Shown here: positions 16,366 to 24,860 of the stretch, piece after piece
How the letters are laid out: each line of letters opens with the position of its first letter
Numbering within the stretch: position 1 is the stretch's first letter
From: Alphaproteobacteria bacterium
Lineage (GTDB): Bacteria; Pseudomonadota; Alphaproteobacteria; Micropepsales; Micropepsaceae
Direction: 5' to 3'
NCBI GenBank assembly: GCA_947482125.1
Contig: CANKIV010000004.1
Span: 1 to 36,211, forward strand
Length of the DNA stretch: 36,211 bases
Notes under the pieces: model-generated
Seen by the model: the letters and a program-made list of their open reading frames with translations, nothing else
Told to the model about the DNA's origin: nothing
Databases searched by the model: none
Translations under genes and position numbers: made by a program

Positions 16366-16539
16366 ATGCGCGGGCTTCAGATCGTTTTCGCCCTGATTTT
16401 GGCGGCTATCCTGTTCCTCGTGCTCAAGCTGCTGGGGCTGTTTCTCAAATTCGCCCTGATCGCGGCGGTGCTGGGCTTTGTCGCCGGGCTGCTGTTGTGG
16501 CAGCTCTTCGGCCGCCTGTTTTCGCGGCGCAGCATCTGA
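16366..16539 (+). CDS. Small TM protein (57 aa), not in the ORF track
   Basis: MRGLQIVFALILAAILFLVLKLLGLFLKFALIAAVLGFVAGLLLWQLFGRLFSRRSI*, ATG abuts the preceding stop. Confidence 0.5.
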   Translation: MRGLQIVFALILAAILFLVLKLLGLFLKFALIAAVLGFVAGLLLWQLFGRLFSRRSI

Positions 16540-16667
16540 AGTCTGTCAAAGTGTGTCGGGCCGAATGCGGCCTCATGACACAAGAATCCCCTTCTTTGCC
16601 GCCGCCATAGCCGGTTAAATGGCGCCAACAGGGCCGCAAACGGTCCGCGTCGCGTCAAGGAGAGGTT

Positions 16668-18734
16668 ATGTCCGGGATTAATCGCAGAAACATGTTGGCC
16701 GCGACGTCGGTGCTGGCCTTGCTGGGCAAGGAAGCGTGGGCGCAAGCCCCGGCCGCCGCTCCGGCCCCCGCGCCCAAATCCAATATCCCCGACACCGACT
16801 GGTCGCAGTTCGGCGGCAATCTCGCCAGCCAGCGCTATTCGCCGCTGGACCAGATCAATGCCGAGAACTTCAACAAGCTGGAACTGGCCTGGAAGTTCAA
16901 CACCGATTCACTTGGCCCGGTGCCGGACGCCTATTTCAATTCCACGCCCCTGATCATCAAGGGCCGCATCTTCACCACCGCCGGCATGCGCCGCGATGTG
17001 GTGTCGCTGGACGGCGCCACCGGCGAACTGCTCTGGTCGTATCGCCATGACGAAGGCGCGCGCCTGGGAACCCGCGGCGGACCGGGCTTCGGCTGTTCCT
17101 ACTGGACCGACGGCACCAACGAACGCATCCTGTTCTGCACCCGCGGCTATTCCATGATCTCGCTGGACGCCAAGACGGGCCTGCCCGATCCGGCCTTCGG
17201 CGTGAACGGCATTCTCGACCTGCGCCTGAACAACGACCAGGAGATCGATCCCAATCGCGGCATCATCGGCATCCATGCCCCGCCGCTGGTGGTGCGCAAT
17301 GTCGTGGTGGTGGGTTCGGCCCCCACGGCGGCGGTGAAGGGCTACCTGCGCGGATTCGACGTGAAGACGGGGCAGCGCAAGTGGATCTTCCACACCATCC
17401 CGCGCAAGGGCGAGTTCGGCTACGATACCTGGATCAAGGAAGGCCAGGCCGAGAAGGCCGGCAATGTCGGCGTCTGGGCGCCGATGTCGGCGGACGAAGA
17501 GCTGGGCCTGGTCTATGCCGGCGTCGAACTGCCGCCCACCGATCTCAACGGCACCGAGCGCCACGGCAATGCGCTTTTCAGTGAAAGCGTGGTGGCGCTG
17601 GACATCGAGACCGGCGTGCGCAAGTGGCACTACCAGCTCACCCATCATGGCTTGTGGGATTACGACATTCCCTGCGCCGCGATCCTGTGCGACCTCAACA
17701 TCCGGGGCCGCGTGGTCAAGGCGCTGGCCCAGCCCAGCAAGCAGGGCTTCCTCTATGTGCTGAACCGCGAAACCGGCAAGCCGGTCTGGCCGATCCCGGA
17801 AACCAGGGTGCCGCAGGGCAATGTGCCGGGCGAATGGTATTCCCCGACCCAGCCGGTGCCGTCGCGTCCGCCGCCGTTTGATCGCAACGGCATGACCGAA
17901 GCCGACCTGATCGACTGGACGCCGGAACTGAAGGCGCGCGCGCTGGCCATCTCCAAGCATTACAAGCTTGGCGGATTGTTCACCCCGCCCGCCTTTGTCG
18001 AACCCCGCGGCGTCTTCGGACAATTCCTGCTGCCCGGCACCCAGGGCGGCGCCAACTGGCCCGGCGGGTCCTACGATCCGGAAACGCGCAAGGTCTTTGT
18101 CTATTCCAAGACCCGCATGGAATCGGTCGGCATCACCCGCAGTCCGCAAGACCCCAATCGCATGACCCAGGCGGGCCTCGTCACCGCGCCCAACACCGCC
18201 GATCCCAATGGCGGCATCTTCGGGTCCGCCGCCAGCCTCAAGGGCGGCACCACGCGCAGCTTCGCCGGCCCCAATGACGCCATCGATGCTCCCATCGTGC
18301 CGCGCCTGCTGTCGATCGAAGGGCTGCCGCTCAACAAGCCGCCGTTTGGCCGCATCACGGCGCTGGACCTGAATGACGGCACCCTGGCCTGGCAGGTCGC
18401 CCATGGCGAGACGCCGGACTTCATCAGGAATCATCCGCGCCTGAAGGGCGTGAAGATTCCGCGCACCGGCCAGTCGGGCATCCTGGGCACGCTTGCCACC
18501 AAGACACTGGTGATCTGCGGCGATGCCGGCGTCTTCACCGACGCGCAGGGCCGCAAGGCGGCGCGTCTGCGCGCCTATGACAAGAAGACGGGCGAGGAAA
18601 AGGGCGCGGTGTATATGGAAAAGGTCCAGACCGGCTCGCCCATCACCTACATGCTGGGCGGCAAGCAATACATCGTGCTGGCGGTCAGCAATGGCTATGG
18701 CGCCGACCTGATCGCCTATCGCCTGCCGGGCTGA
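16668..18734 (+). CDS. PQQ-dependent dehydrogenase (quinoprotein glucose-dehydrogenase-like), twin-Arg signal
   Basis: INRRNMLAATSVLAL signal; DWSQFGGNLASQRYSPLDQINAENFNKLELAWKF; VVSLDGATGELLW, YQLTHHGLWDYDIPCAAIL, TALDLNDGTLAWQVAHGE propeller motifs. Confidence 0.92.
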   Translation: MSGINRRNMLAATSVLALLGKEAWAQAPAAAPAPAPKSNIPDTDWSQFGGNLASQRYSPLDQINAENFNKLELAWKFNTDSLGPVPDAYFNSTPLIIKGRIFTTAGMRRDVVSLDGATGELLWSYRHDEGARLGTRGGPGFGCSYWTDGTNERILFCTRGYSMISLDAKTGLPDPAFGVNGILDLRLNNDQEIDPNRGIIGIHAPPLVVRNVVVVGSAPTAAVKGYLRGFDVKTGQRKWIFHTIPRKGEFGYDTWIKEGQAEKAGNVGVWAPMSADEELGLVYAGVELPPTDLNGTERHGNALFSESVVALDIETGVRKWHYQLTHHGLWDYDIPCAAILCDLNIRGRVVKALAQPSKQGFLYVLNRETGKPVWPIPETRVPQGNVPGEWYSPTQPVPSRPPPFDRNGMTEADLIDWTPELKARALAISKHYKLGGLFTPPAFVEPRGVFGQFLLPGTQGGANWPGGSYDPETRKVFVYSKTRMESVGITRSPQDPNRMTQAGLVTAPNTADPNGGIFGSAASLKGGTTRSFAGPNDAIDAPIVPRLLSIEGLPLNKPPFGRITALDLNDGTLAWQVAHGETPDFIRNHPRLKGVKIPRTGQSGILGTLATKTLVICGDAGVFTDAQGRKAARLRAYDKKTGEEKGAVYMEKVQTGSPITYMLGGKQYIVLAVSNGYGADLIAYRLPG

Positions 18735-19588
18735 TGGACCGGACCGCCGTTGCAAGCGCGGTCTGTTTCGCATCGCTTTTGATGTCTGCTTCCTCCTTGG
18801 AAGCCGCGCCTGCGCCGGTCAAAAAACCGGCGCAGGCGTCTTCATTTAAAACGCCCGCGCGGAGCGACCGCGAACCCGAAGGGCATCGCGGCGCGACCAT
18901 TAAAGAACCCCTTTCCGAATACCAGAAGGAACAGGCGATGAGCCCGGCCCAGCTCATCCGGCGCTGGAAGACGCCGGTGGCAAAGGCGTCGCGTCGCTTC
19001 GGCGTTCCCGTCGCCTGGATCAATGCGGTGATGCGGGTGGAAAGCGGGGGGCGCACCATGCTGGCGGAAAATGCCCGCATGATCTCCGACAAGGGCGCGA
19101 TGGGCATCATGCAGGTGATGCCCGGGACCTATGCCGAAATGGCGGCGGACCACCGCCTGGGCGCCGACGCCTTCAACCCTTCGGACAATATCCATGCCGG
19201 CGCGGCGTACCTGCGCTGGCTGAAAGGCAAATACGCCTATCCCGCTCTTTTCGCCGCCTACAATGCTGGGCCGGGACAGGTGGATGCCGCCTTGACCAAA
19301 GGGGCGCGGCTGCCGGAGGAAACCCGCGCCTATGTCGTGCGCATCAACGCCATACTGGGCGGCAAGGATGACGGCACCTCCATCTTCGCCGCGCCGCTGA
19401 CCCGGCCCGACGGCAGCCGCGTGCTGGTTGACCCGCTGGCGGTGGTTGCGGTCCGCGCCGCGTTGCCAGGCGAGTATGGCCCCGATGTGCAGTCGGTGAT
19501 CCGGCTGGGCGGGCGGCTGACCCAGGGCGTGCGCGAAGACATCAAGACGGTGACCACGGCGATCCGCCTGCGCGGCGGCAAGGTTTAG
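18734..19588 (+). CDS. Lytic transglycosylase (SLT domain)
   Basis: FGVPVAWINAVMRVESGG...GAMGIMQVMPGTYAEMA...NIHAGAAYLRWL...ALFAAYNAGPGQV; start overlaps PQQ gene stop (TGATG). Confidence 0.92.
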   Translation: MDRTAVASAVCFASLLMSASSLEAAPAPVKKPAQASSFKTPARSDREPEGHRGATIKEPLSEYQKEQAMSPAQLIRRWKTPVAKASRRFGVPVAWINAVMRVESGGRTMLAENARMISDKGAMGIMQVMPGTYAEMAADHRLGADAFNPSDNIHAGAAYLRWLKGKYAYPALFAAYNAGPGQVDAALTKGARLPEETRAYVVRINAILGGKDDGTSIFAAPLTRPDGSRVLVDPLAVVAVRAALPGEYGPDVQSVIRLGGRLTQGVREDIKTVTTAIRLRGGKV

Positions 19589-19600
19589 AAAACCGCGGCA

Positions 19601-19627
19601 CACTGGCCCGGCCAGGCCGGGCCAGTG
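19601..19627. terminator. Hairpin between convergent genes
   Basis: CACTGGCCCGG-ccagg-CCGGGCCAGTG, perfect 11-bp stem; no strong T run. Confidence 0.55.
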
Positions 19628-19635
19628 TCGCCATC

Positions 19636-19746
19636 CTATTTCGCGCGGCAGCCGCAGGCCGGGGCGCAGGATTTGCAGGCGTAGGGCTGGCACTTGCAGC
19701 CGGCGCATTTGCAGTCCTGGGTTTTGGCGGTTTCGATCTTCGTCAT
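19636..19746 (-). CDS. Metallothionein-like Cys-rich small protein (36 aa, 8 Cys), not in the ORF track
   Basis: MTKIETAKTQDCKCAGCKCQPYACKSCAPACGCRAK*; SD GAGAGGT upstream of ATG at 19746. Confidence 0.72.
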   Translation of the reverse strand: MTKIETAKTQDCKCAGCKCQPYACKSCAPACGCRAK

Positions 19747-19776
19747 GGTGACCTCTCGGGTTGTTGACCACCAGTG

Positions 19777-19807
19777 TTCTGGGGTGCGTACCATGGTACG
19801 GAGTCAA
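19777..19807 (-). promoter_or_regulatory. MerR-family-type promoter/operator
   Basis: Minus strand TTGACT-C-CGTACCATGGTACG-CACCCCAGAAC: -35 TTGACT followed by a 14-bp perfect dyad containing GTAC-N4-GTAC. Confidence 0.55.
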
Positions 19808-19909
19808 GCGGCTGGCGGCTTTCAGGAGCCGCTCGATGCTGGGGGAAGCCGCCAATGGCAGTTACGGCGGCCCGGAAGCCGAATACCGCCGCCTGTTCGG
19901 CAAGCCCGT

Positions 19910-20056
19910 CTAGCTTTCCAGCCAGTGCAGGCTGAACAGCCGCTCCGCATCGGTCCAGACCGCGCGCGGGCTGAAACCGGCGCGCACCGCCATCTCGCGG
20001 AAGGATTCGATGGTGTATTTGTGGCTGTCCTCGGTATGGATCGCCTCGCCCGGCGG
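19910..20056 (-). pseudogene. C-terminal fragment of an EgtD-like L-histidine N-alpha-methyltransferase
   Basis: PPGEAIHTEDSHKYTIESFREMAVRAGFSPRAVWTDAERLFSLHWLES*: characteristic HTE(D/N)SxKYT...AGF...VWTD..(F)S(L/V)H C-terminus; rest of the gene absent. Confidence 0.7.
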
Positions 20057-20355
20057 ACAATCTGCGTTTCGGCGTCACCCTGCACGATCATCTCGTGGCG
20101 TCCGAAACCGAATACCGCATCGATGAGATCAGTTCGGAATACCATCTCTACAAGCTGGGCGCCTTCATCGAGTACAAGCCGGTACCGGCCTGGACCATGC
20201 GCGTTTACGGCAATGACGTGGTGCCGACCCATTACCAGCGCAACCGGCAGATCTATGGCGGCCTCAGGGGCGTCTCGGCGCTCAGCCAGATCGAGCGCCG
20301 CCGCCTGACCAATGGCGCCCTGATCGGGCTGCGCGTTCAGCACGATTTTCTCTGA
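20056..20355 (+). pseudogene. C-terminal fragment of a TonB-dependent receptor-like protein
   Basis: DNLRFGVTLHDHLVASETEYRIDEISSEYHLYKLGAFIEYKPVPAWTMRVYGNDVVPTHYQRNRQIYGGLRGVSALSQIERRRLTNGALIGLRVQHDFL*; beta-strand pattern ending in aromatic residue; no start, no plug domain. Confidence 0.6.
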
Positions 20356-20358
20356 CGA

Positions 20359-20808
20359 TCAGTGGTCGTAGCTGATCACGCGCGAAAGCTTCCAGGCGCC
20401 GTCCCTGTTCTGCCAGATGTGAAGGAAGCGGGGCTGCCCAACATTGCCCGGCTCCCTGGGATGCAGGAAGCGGTGGGTTCCGATCTCGATCGCGCCGAAG
20501 CCGGGCAGGGGATGGACCTCCAGCGACCCGGGCACCAGTTCGCGCACCATGTTACCGCAGATATTCTCCTTGGTCTTTTGCAGCATGTCGTCCTTGCCGA
20601 CCGATAGCCCGCCCTTGTCGTGATAAAATTCCAGGTCATTGGCGAGGAAGGTGGAAAGTGTCGCCAGGTCGCAGCGATTGGTGGCGCCGAACAGGGCGGC
20701 ATCGGCGGCGGCGACGCTTTTGTAGAGCGGGTCCTGCGGCGCAAGTCCCCCGGCCTGGACCGGAATCGGGGCCAGGATGGCCAGCAGAACAAGGACTGCG
20801 CGGATTAT
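20359..20808 (-). CDS. Exported SnoaL/DUF4440-like protein; canonical start codon absent
   Basis: Frame reads (ATA)IRAVLVLLAILAPIPVQAGGLAPQDPLYKSVAAADAALFGATNRCDLATLSTFLANDLEFYHDKGGLSVGKDDMLQKTKENICG...RFLHIWQNRDGAWKLSRVISYDH; GGAG precedes ATA at 20808. Confidence 0.6.
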   Translation of the reverse strand: MIRAVLVLLAILAPIPVQAGGLAPQDPLYKSVAAADAALFGATNRCDLATLSTFLANDLEFYHDKGGLSVGKDDMLQKTKENICGNMVRELVPGSLEVHPLPGFGAIEIGTHRFLHPREPGNVGQPRFLHIWQNRDGAWKLSRVISYDH

Positions 20809-20915
20809 GTGGGTCTCCGTTGTTAAGCTAGCATGTGATACATGATATCATTCTATGCAAGATATAATATGGCCGGGAACTGGCGCCAATGCGTCAGCGG
20901 GCGGTAGGAAAGGGG

Positions 20916-20942
20916 TAACCGTCATGCTTTGCATGACGGTTA
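20916..20942. promoter_or_regulatory. Perfect 12-bp inverted repeat upstream of the outer-membrane gene
   Basis: TAACCGTCATGC-ttt-GCATGACGGTTA. Confidence 0.45.
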
Positions 20943-21044
20943 TGTGGCCAAAAAGCCGCAGAAAGCCTCCAGTTTTTGTTGGCCCGGAACCCCCTGTCTG
21001 TTATTTTCTTGCCTCTATCAGAGGGGCCCCGGACATCGGGGTGG

Positions 21045-22172
21045 ATGATGAACAGTTTGGCGCGTGCAGCGGTTCTGGCCGTTGGCGTTGCTGCCGTATC
21101 TGCGGTGGCGATGCCACTGCGCGCGGCTGAGCTTTCGCCCTCGCTGCAATCCTTCGGCGCCAACCAGGCGATTTCGGCCTACGAACTTTCCGCCACCGGC
21201 GTCGCGGGCTTTTCGCTGCAGCCCGCCGTGGCCGCTTCGCTGGGACGCAATGTGCGTCCCGCCGACACCGCCATCGGCCTGACCAGCTTCGCCGGCAGCA
21301 CCGTGCTGTCGCCCACCCTGGCGCTGGATGCGGGCCAGGGCCTGGACATCGGCGCGCGCTTCACCAATTACGACCGCAGCGCCTCGCCCTTCCTGGTGCC
21401 GGTCAATGCGCCCTATCTGGGCCTGGCCAATGGCGGCCGCTATGCCGGCGTCACCTTCGTGCCGTCGCCCGAACTGCGCATGCGCCTGGGCGCCAGCATC
21501 AACAGCGAGCGGCTGGACCGTTTCCGCTTCGATCCCATCGCGCCCACCGGCCCCCTGGCGCTGACCTATGACGCCAGCCAGACCCGGTCCTTGCTGGGCG
21601 GGGTTTCCTGGGACGTGACCAGCGCCATCGGTTTCGATGTCACCGCCATCGCCTCGGAGCGTTCGGGCGTGCCGCTGGGCTTTGCCAACGCGGCGCAGCT
21701 TTCGCCCAAGGCCCGCACCAATGCCTTCGGCGTGTCGGCGCATGCCGATATCGGCAGGGGATGGGTGACCACCGCCTCCTTCAGCGAAGGCATGACCCAA
21801 CTCAACCAGAGGGGCAGCCTGAGCAACCCCCTGGTGCGCGAGCAAAGCTATTCGCTGGCCATTGCCAAGCACGGCCTGTTCGGCAGCACCGACACGCTGG
21901 GCTTTGCCTTCATCCGCCCGGCCCCCGGCATGGCGGGCAGCTTCTCCAGCCTGATCGGATCGGGCGAGCTGCCGCCGCTGGTCGTCTCCCAGGCCCCGGC
22001 CTTCGCCGGCCGCGCCCCGGCGGCGGAAACCGATTTCTCGGTGGGCTATGTCACCAACTTCCTGGACGGCGCCGTGGCGCTGCAGACCAACGCCGCCTAC
22101 CAGACCAACGCCCAGGGCCAGCGCGGCGCCACCGCGGTGTCGCTGCTGAGCCGCGCCAAGATCAAATTCTAA
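21045..22172 (+). CDS. Exported outer-membrane/beta-barrel-like protein
   Basis: Signal peptide MMNSLARAAVLAVGVAAVSAVAMPLRAAE; repeated amphipathic strands; C-terminal AVSLLSRAKIKF. Confidence 0.65.
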   Translation: MMNSLARAAVLAVGVAAVSAVAMPLRAAELSPSLQSFGANQAISAYELSATGVAGFSLQPAVAASLGRNVRPADTAIGLTSFAGSTVLSPTLALDAGQGLDIGARFTNYDRSASPFLVPVNAPYLGLANGGRYAGVTFVPSPELRMRLGASINSERLDRFRFDPIAPTGPLALTYDASQTRSLLGGVSWDVTSAIGFDVTAIASERSGVPLGFANAAQLSPKARTNAFGVSAHADIGRGWVTTASFSEGMTQLNQRGSLSNPLVREQSYSLAIAKHGLFGSTDTLGFAFIRPAPGMAGSFSSLIGSGELPPLVVSQAPAFAGRAPAAETDFSVGYVTNFLDGAVALQTNAAYQTNAQGQRGATAVSLLSRAKIKF

Positions 22173-22193
22173 AATCTGCGACCGCGTTCGAAA

Positions 22194-23028
22194 GTGGCGA
22201 TGTTCCGAAACCGCATCGCACTGGCAGCGCTGTTCATCCTTGCCGCCGGGCTGGGGCTCTACGCCTTCTGGCTGGAACCGTCTTCGCTGCGGCTCAGCCG
22301 CTATGACGTAGCGGCGCCCGCCCCGCTCAAGGGCCTGACGATCGCGGTGATCGCCGACCTGCATGGCGGCAGTCCCTATATTGACGAAGCCAAGATCGAC
22401 CGTGTCGTGGCCATGACCAATGCGGCCCATCCCGACCTGGTGCTGCTGACCGGCGATTATGGTACCGGCGTGGACGAAAGCCTTGGCGGCCGCCGTATTC
22501 CGATCAAAACCATCGCCGCGCATCTCCGGCCTTTGCGCGCGCCTTTGGGTGTCTATGCCGTCATCGGCAATCACGATCGCTGGGAGAATGAAGTTCGCAC
22601 CGTCTCCGCCTTCCGTGCCGCCGGCATCCCCGTGCTGGAAAACCGGCATATTGTCATCGCGCGCACCGACGGCCCGCTTTATCTCGCCGGCATCGGAGAT
22701 GACAAAACCCACGCCGCCGATCCGGTGCGGGCGCTGGCGGGTGTTGCGCGCACCGCGCCCGCCCTCTGCTTCACCCATTCGCCTGACGTGTTCCCCGCGC
22801 TGCCTGCTGCCTGCGCCCTGACGCTGGCCGGTCACAGCCATGGCGGCCAGGTGCGATTGCCGCTTCTGGGAAGGCCCATCGTGGCCGTCACGTTTCGGCC
22901 AGCGCTATGCCGCCGGGCTGGTGCGCGAAGGGGGAAAATCGCTGTTCGTCAGCACCGGCATCGGCACGTCGCACCTGGCTGTGCGCCTGGGCGTTCCACC
23001 GGAAATCTCGCTTCTGGCGCTTAAATAG
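22194..23028 (+). pseudogene. Metallophosphoesterase with membrane anchor, interrupted by a 1-nt frameshift
   Basis: VIADLHGG, LTGDYG, VIGNHDRWE, TLAGHSHGGQVRLP motifs; after TTT at 22893-22895 the frame changes to FGQRYAAGLVREGGKSLFVSTGIGTSHLAVRLGVPPEISLLALK*. Confidence 0.8.
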
Positions 23029-23098
23029 GGGCCGATTGCGGCCACGCGCCCGCTTCGCTAAAAAGCCTCCACTTCCCCCTGTTTGAAGGACACTGCGC

Positions 23099-24757
23099 AT
23101 GGCCGGGCCGCAATTTGTTTATGTGATGAAGGGGCTGTCCAAGACCTATCCCGGCGGCAAGCAGGTGCTGAAGGATATCTGGCTCAGCTTCTACCCCGGC
23201 GCCAAGATCGGCATTGTCGGCGTCAACGGCTCGGGCAAGTCCACCCTGATGAAGATCATGGCGGGGCTGGACAAGGATTTCACCGGCGACGCCTGGGCGG
23301 CCGACGGCGTGCGCATGGGCTACCTGTCGCAGGAGCCGCAGCTCGATCCCGACAAGGATGTGCGCGGCAATGTGATGGAAGGCGTCGCCAAGAAGCAGGC
23401 GCTGGTGGACCGCTACAACGAGATCGCGTCGAACTATACCGATGAGACCGCCGACGAGATGGCCAGGCTGCAGGACGAGATCGAGGCCCAGGGCCTGTGG
23501 GATCTCGACAGCAAGGTCGATCAGGCGATGGATGCGCTGCGCTGCCCCGATGGCGACGCCAAGGTGGAAACCCTGTCGGGCGGCGAGCGCCGCCGCGTGG
23601 CGCTGTGCAAGCTGCTGCTGGATGCGCCCGACGTGCTGCTGCTGGACGAACCTACCAACCATCTGGACGCGGAGTCGGTGGAATGGCTGGAGCATACGCT
23701 GCGCGATTATACCGGCTGCGTCATCCTGGTGACCCATGACCGCTATTTCCTGGACAATGTGACCAGCTGGATCCTGGAACTGGATCGCGGCAAGGGCATC
23801 CCGCATGAAGGCAATTACTCGTCCTTCCTGGGTGTGCAGGAAAAGCGCCTGAAGCAGGAATCCAGCGAGGAAGCCGCCAACCAGCGCACCATCGCGCGCG
23901 AGCGTGAATGGATTGCGCAATCCCCCAAGGCCCGCCAGGCCAAGTCCAAGGCCCGCATCAACTCCTATGAGGAGCTTGTGAAGAAGTCACAGGAGCAGCG
24001 TCAGGGCACCGCCACCATCATGATCCCGGTGGCCGAACGGCTGGGCGACCTGGTGATCGAGGCCGACAATCTGGCCAAGGGCTATGGCGACCGGCTGCTG
24101 TACGAGAATGTGAACTTCAAGCTGCCGGCCGGCGGCATCGTCGGCGTCATCGGTCCCAACGGCGCGGGCAAGACCACCCTGTTCCGCATGCTCACGGGCC
24201 AGGAAAAGCCCGACGCCGGAACCCTAAAAGTCGGCTCCACCGTGCAGCTGGGTTACGTGGACCAGTCGCGCGACGCGCTGGACCCCAACAAGACCGTCTA
24301 TCAGGAAATTTCCGGCGGCACCGACTTCATCGAATTCGGCAAGACCAAGATCAATGCACGCGCCTATTGCGGCCACTTTGCCTTCAAGGGCGGCGACCAG
24401 CAGAAGAAGGTCGGCCAGCTGTCGGGCGGCGAGCGCAACCGCGTGCATCTGGCCAAGATGCTGCGCTCGGGCGCCAACCTGTTGCTGCTGGACGAACCCA
24501 CCAACGACCTGGACGTCGAAACTCTGCGCGCGCTGGAATCCGCGCTGGAGGAATTTGCTGGCTGCGCCATGATCATCAGCCACGACCGCTGGTTCCTGGA
24601 CCGCATCGCCACCCACATGCTGGCCTTTGAAGGTGACAGCCATGTCGAATGGTTCGAGGGTAACTACCAGGATTACGAGGCCGACAAAAAGCGCCGGTTG
24701 GGCGTGGACGCCGACCAGCCGCACCGCATCAAGTACAAGCGCTTTGCCCGCGCCTAG
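23099..24757 (+). CDS. ettA: ABC-F ATPase, energy-dependent translational throttle protein EttA
   Basis: Two ABC domains ([45 protein letters not shown]) and EttA-type [16 protein letters not shown]...[29 protein letters not shown]. Confidence 0.96.
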   Translation: MAGPQFVYVMKGLSKTYPGGKQVLKDIWLSFYPGAKIGIVGVNGSGKSTLMKIMAGLDKDFTGDAWAADGVRMGYLSQEPQLDPDKDVRGNVMEGVAKKQALVDRYNEIASNYTDETADEMARLQDEIEAQGLWDLDSKVDQAMDALRCPDGDAKVETLSGGERRRVALCKLLLDAPDVLLLDEPTNHLDAESVEWLEHTLRDYTGCVILVTHDRYFLDNVTSWILELDRGKGIPHEGNYSSFLGVQEKRLKQESSEEAANQRTIAREREWIAQSPKARQAKSKARINSYEELVKKSQEQRQGTATIMIPVAERLGDLVIEADNLAKGYGDRLLYENVNFKLPAGGIVGVIGPNGAGKTTLFRMLTGQEKPDAGTLKVGSTVQLGYVDQSRDALDPNKTVYQEISGGTDFIEFGKTKINARAYCGHFAFKGGDQQKKVGQLSGGERNRVHLAKMLRSGANLLLLDEPTNDLDVETLRALESALEEFAGCAMIISHDRWFLDRIATHMLAFEGDSHVEWFEGNYQDYEADKKRRLGVDADQPHRIKYKRFARA

Positions 24758-24802
24758 CTTTTGCTGAAAATCTGCCGCGCGTCATGCGTGGCGAGATGAG
24801 AA

Positions 24803-24821
24803 GCTGGCGCATTCCGCCAGC
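24803..24821. other. Short hairpin between convergent genes
   Basis: GCTGGCG-cattc-CGCCAGC. Confidence 0.4.
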
Positions 24822-24860
24822 GCCCGGATTGCGAAAACAGGCAGCGCGAAACGCGCGGTG

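Noticed and set aside
13898-20056. A single inversion with breakpoints at the 13.9 and 20.06 kb junctions
   Set aside because: Reversing the segment would join the beta-barrel 5' part to the EgtD 3' part, and the RcnB 5' part to the TonB receptor 3' part, which does not rebuild either gene. Separate events or assembly errors fit better.
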